From: Proteles cristata cristata
Lineage: Eukaryota; Chordata; Mammalia; Carnivora; Hyaenidae
Assembly: GCA_017311185.1 (NCBI GenBank)
Contig: JAESUZ010000127.1
Location: 1,116,001-1,180,000 of the forward strand
Direction of reading: 5' to 3'
Length of the DNA stretch: 64,000 bases
How positions within the stretch are numbered: position 1 is the first letter of the stretch; every line of letters begins with the position of its first letter. The translations under genes and the position numbers were made by a program. Positions 57,100 through 64,000 of this stretch are shown one piece after another. The notes below the pieces were generated by a model. The model saw only the letters and a list, made by a program, of their open reading frames with translations. It made no database searches and was not told where the DNA came from.

Positions 57100-58105
57100 A
57101 AAGTGATCATTATGAAATTTAAATTTAATTATATTAATCCTCTGGTTGAAATCCTCCATTTTGGGTATGATAAAGTTGAAATTTCTTATTCAAATAAGGT
57201 TCTCATTTGTCTGGCCATTGCCTACTATCTCAATCTTACGCTGCCATTCTTCTTCTTCTTTTTTTTAATGTTTTATTTATTTCTGAAAGAGAGAGAGAGA
57301 GAGAGAGAGCACGTGAGCAGGGGAGGGTCAGAGAAAGAGGCAGACACAGAATCCGAAGCAGGCTCCAGGCTCTGAGCTAGGTGTCAGCATAGAGCCCGAT
57401 GCTGGGCTCAAACCCATGAGCCATGAGATCATGACCTGAGCTGAAGTCAGACACTTAACCAACTGAGCCACTCAGATGCCCCTCTGCCATTTCTCTTGAG
57501 CTCCTCAAGCACATTCTCCACCCAATGGAAAAGCAATTTGCATATGATCATTTCCATGTCTTGCCAAACACCCTGTAAAATCTCCCCACCATTTAGCACA
57601 TGAAATGCAAGCTCACTAAAATAGCCCTCAAGGTCATCCATGATCTGACTCTATCCTAGCTCTACAGCCCCATTTTCTGCCCTGATTGACTTCACACTTC
57701 ACACTCTAACAATGTGAAATTGTAGAGTCCCAGGGTCACAATATAATTCCCAACCTCTGGGTCTTTGATCATACATGATTTTGTTTTTAAAATGTCATTC
57801 CTTTCTCTTTTAACAGACCCTTTCCTATATTTTTTGGCCCCAGTTTAGATCCCCCTTCCTCCCAAACTCTAAGTAAGAGAAGTTAGAAGGCTCTTACTAC
57901 ATGCTGCCATATTATCCTGTGCAGACATTTGTGATAGTACTTGCCACATCATTTATATTATCTGATTGTGTGAGTTTCCCCCACTAGATTTAAGCTCCTT
58001 CAGGACAATGACTTAAGTATATGATTAGCTTCCAAATGCCTAACAAAGAAAAGGAACTCAGTAATTATATATTAGGTTGAACAGTGAATAAATGAAATAA
58101 TACTT
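57100..58105 (+). mobile_element. L2 3' end, plus strand, interrupted by SINE
   Basis: TTAATCCTCTGGTTGAAATC, GGCCATTGCCTACTATCTCA before the SINE; behind it CAAGGTCATCCATGATCTGA, CCCCACTAGATTTAAGCTCC, TTCAGGACAATGACTTAAGT and GGTTGAACAGTGAATAAATG. This is the L2 order including its 3' end. Old and non-coding. Confidence 0.85.
57255..57483 (-). mobile_element. CAN-SINE, minus strand, inside L2
   Basis: T-rich tail, GA-rich block with (GA)n, box B complement (GGGCTCAAACCCATGAGCCA), head at 57482. Flanks CTGCCATTCTTCT (57241-57253) and CTGCCATTTCTCT (57484-57496) are an imperfect TSD. Confidence 0.95.
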
Positions 58106-58193
58106 TCTTTGGTTAATAGTGAGAGAGAATTACAGGTAAGTCTTTAAACATATCATCTAATTTTATAAACTATTCGAGTGTATATTGATGTAG

Positions 58194-58372
58194 AATTTTT
58201 TTAATGTATATTTATTTTTGAGAGAGACACACACACAGAATGCAAGCAAGGGAGGAGCAGAGAGAGACACACACAGAAACAGAAGCAGGCTCCAGGATCT
58301 GAGCTGTCAGCACAGTAATCATGACCTGAGCCAAAATTGAATGCTTAACCAACTGAGTCACCCAAGTGCCTC
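58194..58372 (-). mobile_element. CAN-SINE with internal deletion, minus strand
   Basis: GAGAGAGAC and CACACACA-rich block, CAGGCTCCAGGATCTGAGCT, GTCAGCACAG followed directly by TAATCATGACCTGAGCC, head near 58371. About 35 bases containing box B are absent. Flanks TGATGTAG at 58186-58193 and 58373-58380, each followed by (A/C)ATTTTT, support an insertion. Confidence 0.92.
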
Positions 58373-58579
58373 TGATGTAGCATTTTTGGGTAACAATATC
58401 TTTCGTATTTAACACATAACATCTTTTCCCAGCAGTTAGAAAAATATTATAATGGTGTTATTATGTTATTTAATAATAATAAAAATAACTATGTATGCCA
58501 TGCCTCTAGGTATTCTATAGATATAGCATATCTAAAAAGATAATTCTTTGCAATGATTGTAATGGCAAGTAAATTGTAA

Positions 58580-58935
58580 ACCACTATGATGGTTAACTTT
58601 ATGTATCAACTTAGTTAAGTCATGGCACAGTTTTTGGTCAAACACTAGTCTAGGTGTTGCTGTGAAGGTATTTTTTTAGATGTGATTAACATTAAAATCA
58701 GTAGACTTTAAGTAAGTAGGTTACTCTCCATAATGTGGGTGGGTCTCATCCAATCAGTTGAAGATCTTGTAAGATAATATTGAGATGTCTTGAGAAGGAA
58801 AGAATTTTGCTCCAGACTGCCTTCACCCAAGACTTCATTATCAACTCGACCCTGGGTCTCCACCCTACAGTCTTGCCCTACAGATTTCAGACTCACCAGC
58901 ACCCACAACCACATGAGAAAATTCCTTAAATTAAA
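58580..58935 (+). mobile_element. old interspersed repeat of unnamed family, plus strand
   Basis: GATGGTTAACTTTATGTATC, AACTTAGTTAAGTCATGGC, CAGTAGACTTTAAGTAAGTA, CCATAATGTGGGTGGGTCTC, ATCCAATCAGTTGAAGATCT, CTACAGATTTCAGACTCACC, AATTCCTTAAATTAAATAAA. I recognise this order as a widespread mammalian repeat (probably LTR or MaLR type, ending in an AATAAA motif), but cannot give its name. Confidence 0.6.
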
Positions 58936-58954
58936 TAAAGAATTCTCTCTTTCT

Positions 58955-59032
58955 AGACTGAGAGAGAGAGAGAGAAAGAGACAGAGAGATGGAGATAAAA
59001 GCAGGTATACATATAGAGATATGTAGACATAC
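58955..59032. repeat. (GA)n-rich tract
   Basis: ACTGAGAGAGAGAGAGAGAAAG, AGACAGAGAGATGGAGATAA, then a GATA/TATA-like segment to about 59032: low complexity. Confidence 0.8.
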
Positions 59033-59288
59033 ACACCCTATTCGTTCTGTCCCTCTGGAGAAATACGGTGATCTAAAGGAAAATGAAGAAAGAAATGTTT
59101 GAGTAAATTATTTACCTCCCAATCAAATCCCTCATACTATTATGTTGTTGGCAAAAAACAGTGAGACAGATCTTTATGTATTCAGATAGAAAGCAAGTCA
59201 TGAAAAAAATTTTTGATGCATAACATCATTAATATTTTGAAAATCCATTCATATATGTGTAGATATATATATAGTAGATGTATACACA

Positions 59289-59750
59289 TGTTATAGGTCG
59301 CAATTGCTTACCAGCTCCTAACAGCAAAAATGAGCTATACACAAATTTATTACGGCCAGGCCAGACAGGACGATGAAACAGGTCCCTCAAAGTCTGGCCC
59401 CAAGCTGACGGTGATGTGGCAAAATATAGACAGAAGTGACCAATCAGGAAAGTACAGGATGTGATAAAACAGGCGCACTCCACTTATGTGCTTTAACACA
59501 AATTTTTGAAACATAACTTGTTGACTTTGGCCAGTTATAGCTGACTCATGTTGTTGTTCAAGCTAAGCAGGATGGGGGTGGGTGGATTCTGGAGAAGTTA
59601 GATTAAACTAAGCAGTTTCAAGAAGCAAAAACAGCTAATTAAGGGAACAGGGTTTCCATTAAGTGGGTTTATAGGGAACAGGAATAACCAGAAACAGGAG
59701 GTACCCCTTTGAGTCGGATCAAGGTTTGGGGGTGAACTCTGGACTTAACA
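59289..59750 (-). mobile_element. solo retroviral LTR, minus strand
   Basis: On the minus strand it starts TGTTAAGTCCAGAGTTCACC at 59750 and ends GCGACCTATAACA at 59289: 462 bp with TG...CA ends. It carries CTGATTGGTCA (CCAAT-like; complement near 59438-59448) and TAATAAATTTG (complement CAAATTTATTA near 59342-59352), a 3' poly(A) signal followed by a GTGT segment. A promoter-like and poly(A) layout supports an ERV LTR, class unknown. The flanks are TA-rich, so the TSD cannot be read. The last 17 bp on the right are repeated 70 bp further on. Confidence 0.72.
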
Positions 59751-59866
59751 ACATATGTATATATATATATATGTATGTATAAAATTAATATAATGAATGT
59801 TTTGAACTCTGGACTTAACAACATATATATATATATGTATAAAATTAATATAATGAATGTTTCTGA
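59734..59866. repeat. 70-bp tandem duplication over an LTR border
   Basis: Unit one starts GAACTCTGGACTTAACAACA at 59734, unit two at 59804. Each has the LTR end, a TA-rich run and TAAAATTAATATAATGAATGT. They differ mainly in the length of the TA run (59750-59782 against 59820-59840). The duplicated segment therefore includes 17 bp of LTR and about 53 bp of flank. Confidence 0.9.
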
Positions 59867-60209
59867 ATAAGTAGATTGTAACAATTATTGTCTTTTTTTT
59901 TTTTTGGTCAGAATATCTTGAATGGTTTTCAATGACTCTCTACTGCTACTATAAAATAATAACAAAATTACTTTTTAGAAGTGTAAAATATTTCATGCTT
60001 GTTCTCACATACCTCTTCCTCTATCATTTTGTTTTATGGGCATAACAGTCACCCCTCCTTCTCTCTTCATTTTTATTGATAACACACAATCATATTCCAG
60101 TAATTCCATTCATGAGTCACCTGATCTCAGAAGCTTTTTCTTATTCATCATTCCCAAATAGAGTTATTTATTATTTTCTCTGAGTCGCTATTAATTTTAT
60201 ATCATATCC

Positions 60210-60275
60210 AAAATTGTATATATATACATATTTATTTATATTTATATATGTGTGTGTATATACATATATATGAGC
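60210..60275. repeat. TA/TG-rich simple repeat
   Basis: TATATATATACATATTTATT, TATATTTATATATGTGTGTG, TATATACATATATATGAG: low complexity with some cruciform potential. Confidence 0.8.
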
Positions 60276-60289
60276 TATTTCTATCTTCT

Positions 60290-60450
60290 GAATTTTTATT
60301 TTTGTGATGATTTATTAGCTCAACAAAGGCATACCAATTGTACATGAAACACAGCAGAGTAGTTAACAAAAATCACAAAATCTGAGTCTCATACAGTTTA
60401 TTTTCTTGTAAGGGGAGGGTAGCAATAGTAAAACAAGTAAGAAAAATACA
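60290..60450 (-). mobile_element. L2 3' end relic, minus strand
   Basis: AACACAGCAGAGTAGTTAAC, AAAAATCACAAAATCTGAGT, CTCATACAGTTTATTTTCTT, GTAAGGGGAGGGTAGCAATA, GTAAAACAAGTAAG follow the complement of the L2 3' end, as at 42.9 kb. Confidence 0.55.
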
Positions 60451-60479
60451 TTTAATTTTGTGTTTCATGTCTTCAGACT

Positions 60480-62230
60480 CTACAACCTATTCCTCCCTTT
60501 TGTTGCTATCATCTATATCCCAAGGCTCTCTTACTCACTTTTTAGTTATTTCCTGGATCATGTCACACTCTTCCACACTACTTAAATCATCATTCTTCCA
60601 GTACTCTTAAATTTTAGTTCTTAATCCTCCTTCCTTGTGTCACCTACCCTCCAGTCATATCCCCTTCCTTTTTTGGCTACTCTTATTAATAAATGAAACT
60701 CCTTTATAATCATATTTTGTACTTCCAAATACCTAACCACCACTTCCCATTTTTTTTTTAACTCACTGTAGTTCCATATTCTAACAAATCTTTGGCTCCA
60801 CCAAAACCTAGGGTACACTGATTTTTATCAAATTTTATTGTCACTTAACTCTTCCTCCATCGTTTTCTTCCTCAGATAGTTATAATTTTTTGCATGCACC
60901 AGTAACATCTTTGATCCCTTCCCTCTTGTTGACACACAAGCTTGATTACAACAAAAGCCTGGTTAAGTTTAACAATAAAACTACTTCAGGCCAGTAACCC
61001 CAGAATTGAAAGAGATGAGGAAAATAAGCAAGTAAACAAACAAACAAAAACAAAAAAACCCCCACAAGAACAATGCTAATTATTCTCAGTTTAATGTCAT
61101 TATCATTAACCTCAAGTGTTCCTTAATACTGTTTGGAATAAACCCATTTTCCTATCTTCTTCCACTTAACTCCACTACACATTCTCCTTTCTCTCCTTTC
61201 TCCACACCTTCTCCTTTCTCAGAGAAAGGAAGGCTCCTTTATCTGAACTTAGTTAAAATTTTACAAAGAACATATTGAGTCAGAGGAAATTACTCAAAAC
61301 CTCTCTCCCACACATCTGTACATATTCTTGTATCTATGACTGTAGTTCACCTTCTATTCATATGGATGACCCATTTATGATCTTAGATACTGTACCACTC
61401 TATTTCTCTACTAGTTTGCATTCTCTCTGCCTCAAGAACATTGCACCAGAAATTCTCCCACATGCTGCATTTTCAATTTCCCTCTGACTGCTTGATTACT
61501 CCTACAAGTATTCATATGTGATATTTATCTTCCCACCTTAATAAGACACCCTCTCTCAACCCCTACTTCAACCTCTACTACTAATCTATTGCTTTTTTTC
61601 TTATTATAGCAAACTTCTCAAAAGAGATATCTGTACTCATTTTCTACGATTTTCCTCTCTTCTTCTCTCTTAAACCTATTCCAATTAGAGGTTTGCCCTT
61701 CCCACTCCAACAAAACTACATTTAAAATGTGACCAATATTACTTATGTTGCAAAATCCAAAGGTCAATTCTAGTTGTATTTGTCTTCGCAGTAGGAACTG
61801 AGGAACTGATCCAGTTCCTCATTGTCTCTTCCTTTGTAAATTTCCTTCACTTACCTTCTAGAAATCTGAAGTCACCTCATTTTCCTCTGCTGAGTTGATG
61901 CATTTTCTCATTTCCCTCTACTGGCTCCTCCCTTTTTTGTTATGTCTAAATATTAGTATTTAAATATAGTATTATATTTTATTATCAAGGTATGTTAGTA
62001 TCTAGATATACTCTTAGTTTCTCTAAATCTATTCTCCAGATAATCCCATGTTTTAACTACTGTCTACCAAATTTATATCGCTATCATGTATCTCTCCTTA
62101 CAACCTTATGGTTATGAGACCAAATGTCTATTTGACACCTCCACATGGTTACTAAAGGAGTGTCTTAATTTTCACATGTCCAAAACTAAACTGCCAGTAA
62201 CAAATAACCACCCTCTGCCAATAGTTAACA
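60480..62230 (+). mobile_element. long L2 relic, plus strand
   Basis: Best support at 61280-62220: CTCTCTGCCTCAAGAACATT, GTAGGAACTGAGGAACTGAT, TCACCTCATTTTCCTCTGCT, CCAAATTTATATCGCTATCA, TATTTGACACCTCCACATGG, TTTCACATGTCCAAAACTAA. These follow the L2 ORF2 3' region in order. The 5' part (60480-61280) has the same pyrimidine-rich character but fewer matches. No open frame remains. Confidence 0.6.
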
Positions 62231-63079
62231 GGGACTAAGAAGGCAAATGGACTGTATGTCCAATTGAAAATTGAAGCTGTGGCCAAGGTGTAGTATATGC
62301 TAAGAAATAAAAATAAATAAAATTTCTACCCTACTCAGATTACTAGATTGGCTAGAGACTGGAATTAAGTCACCTCTATGATAATTTCAAATTCAAGTAC
62401 TGTGCAAACGTTAGGCAAGTCCCCACTGGAGCAGCTCCTTGTAAATGTTGTACAGTACTTGCCGTGAGTAAGTTATAGATCTTGTGCTGTGTTTACGCAA
62501 ACATAGCAGATGGTTATGCAAATGAAGTCCATGTACTAAATCTTAGTAGTAAATTTAATTAATTATGAACTTTTGAGATGGAATAATTTCAAGATGTTTT
62601 CCATTTGAAGACAGTTTGAAAGGAAATCTCAAACATTCCAGGAAAATCAAAGTGGTTGTAGGCTAATGAGCTTTATGAAGACTTACCATAGTTTCTTAAG
62701 GCATTTTATTTATTATAGTTGTAATTAAGTTTAAAATGCTGACATATTTTCCTGAATCTAAACCATATTCAAATCCCAGAAGGGTAGGCAAATACATCAA
62801 ACGTGTTCACAGTGCAATAAGATTATTCCATAATTGTTTATCTCTAGAACTTGTTTACAAGCATCACATAACCACTAAATACAGGAACAGGACTGAACTT
62901 AGTTCAAATTCCCTAAAGCATTCAGCTATTGGACGAAAAGAAAATGAGAACAACTGATTAGCGCCCTGAGATTTCCATAGTGGAAAGAAAACTTTTAAAT
63001 CCTCATCTTTATTTTTATTCATTAGTTTTTCTGTTGTTTCTTTGAAGCAGAATGAAATTTTGAAATCTACTAAATAAAT
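62231..63079. other. unique AT-rich sequence
   Basis: No gene or clear repeat. The plus-strand open frame 62736-62957 (73 codons) has no recognised motif. Confidence 0.45.
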
Positions 63080-63200
63080 GACTCAGGACAGGTGAGTTCT
63101 GGTTTATGAATGCCACTGCCAGAGTCATACTTGGAGTCCCTTAACCCCATTGGTCTCAGTTTTTACACCTCTAAAACAAGGAAGAAAATTAGACAACTGT
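63080..63200 (+). mobile_element. MIR relic, plus strand
   Basis: GGTGAGTTCTGGTTTATGAA, TGCCACTGCCAGAGTCATAC, CTTAACCCCATTGGTCTCAG, TTTTTACACCTCTAAAACAA resemble MIR (CTCAGTTTCCTCATCTGTAAAA). Confidence 0.6.
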
Positions 63201-63856
63201 TTAATAGAGTATAATGCTTAATAATATATTTTTTGCATGGCTAGTATCCTTTTCAACTGTAAAATTAAATGAACTGATTTTTCTTGTTACTTGCATGTTT
63301 TGATCTGCATTAACACCCAGGGAGACAATAGGTTTTAACTTTCAAGAAATAGCCAAGCTATAATATTAGCTTATTATCATATTAAAGGAGACAAAAAGCT
63401 GTGACAGTTCAAAGGAGTTTAACGGCTAGCAAATAGTATAAACTAGAACAAACATGCCACTTTAAAAGTTAAACAATGAATTTTCCATATTGAGTCATCA
63501 GGGTCACAATTTCTATGCACTAAAAACATGAAATTTTTACTGGAGCACCTTGAAAATAAAATGAAGCAATTTTTCATTTTTCAACCTAGGAAAAAAGTAC
63601 AAAATACATCTCTTTATGAGTATTAAATCTACAGATTTTAAAGTTCAGTGATATTAAACGTTGACGTGTACATTATTTTGCTTTTCCCTCCAGTATGTAG
63701 CAAAAAGGCAAGATGGTTATACCGACTCTGTTTGAGATTAGGAAACATTATTTCTGCCTTGGCATCAAATTCAAGCATACTTCCACCTAATAAAATCATT
63801 GGGTAAAATTACCAAGAAAGAGGAGATATTAAAGTAAAAGATCCATAAGTGCTGTG
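63201..63856. other. unique AT-rich sequence
   Basis: No gene or clear repeat. Confidence 0.45.
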
Positions 63857-64000
63857 AGGGGTACATGGGTGGCTAAGTCAGTTAAGCAGCCCACTCTTGA
63901 TTTTAGCTCAGGTTATGATCTCAGGGTTTGTGAGATTGGGCTCCATGTCAGGGTCTGTGTTTGACAGTGCAGGACCTGCTTGGGTTTCTCTCTCTCCCCC
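63857..64000 (+). mobile_element. CAN-SINE, plus strand, cut by window end
   Basis: AGGGGTACATGGGTGGCTAAG head, CTCAGGTTATGATCTCAGGG, TTTGACAGTGCAGGACCTGC and the start of the CT block. The tail lies beyond the window. Confidence 0.93.

Noticed and set aside
57061..57375. 104-codon open frame on the plus strand
   Set aside because: It joins L2 relic and antisense SINE sequence; no conserved protein.

Overview
This window looks like intergenic or deep intronic DNA from a feliform carnivore, most likely a cat-family (felid) species. I found no protein-coding exon, no functional RNA gene and no CRISPR array. The main evidence for the lineage is about thirty copies of a tRNA-Lys-derived carnivore SINE (CAN-SINE). 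Most are of the felid type: a tRNA-like head (GGGGCACCTGGGTGGCTCAG...), a middle part (TCTGTGCTGACAGCTC), a CT-rich stretch and a short A-rich tail with AATAAA. The L1 elements are the matching carnivore type. No protein, organism name or database hit was available, so the species is inferred.

Layout. 1-9.7 kb: AT-rich unique DNA with SINEs, a three-SINE cluster (2.7-3.4 kb), L1 3' ends (3.8-4.4 kb), MIR relics and an MLT1-type LTR split by two SINEs (8.75-9.73 kb). 9.7-20.9 kb: an L2 end, three LTRs of retroviral type (10.07, 13.46 and 15.99 kb), SINEs with exact target-site duplications (TSDs), an L2 relic and an old L1 3' end. 20.9-28.3 kb: the stretch poorest in recognisable repeats. 28.6-31.5 kb: a 5'-truncated L1 in minus orientation with a perfect 18-bp TSD. 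32.4-33.7 kb: an MLT1-like LTR interrupted by a compound insertion, a full SINE joined directly to an L1 3' end with one shared 15-bp TSD. 34-46 kb: SINEs, MIR, a diverged ~96-bp tandem duplication, an L2 carrying an MLT1 LTR, and a second, inverted copy of the 15.99-kb LTR family. 46.7-64 kb: two old L1 fragments, MLT1, SINEs, long L2 relics, a retroviral LTR with a 70-bp tandem duplication across its edge, and a SINE running off the window end.

There are no genes that work together here. What can be read is an insertion history: L2 and MIR are oldest, MLT1 and old L1 lie inside or beside them, and felid SINEs, young L1 and ERV LTRs lie on top. The observations most worth checking are the SINE-L1 chimera (32849-33684), the two LTR copies with env-like modules in different order (15989-17091 and 45236-46216), the young L1 (28610-31478) and the duplicated LTR border (59734-59866).
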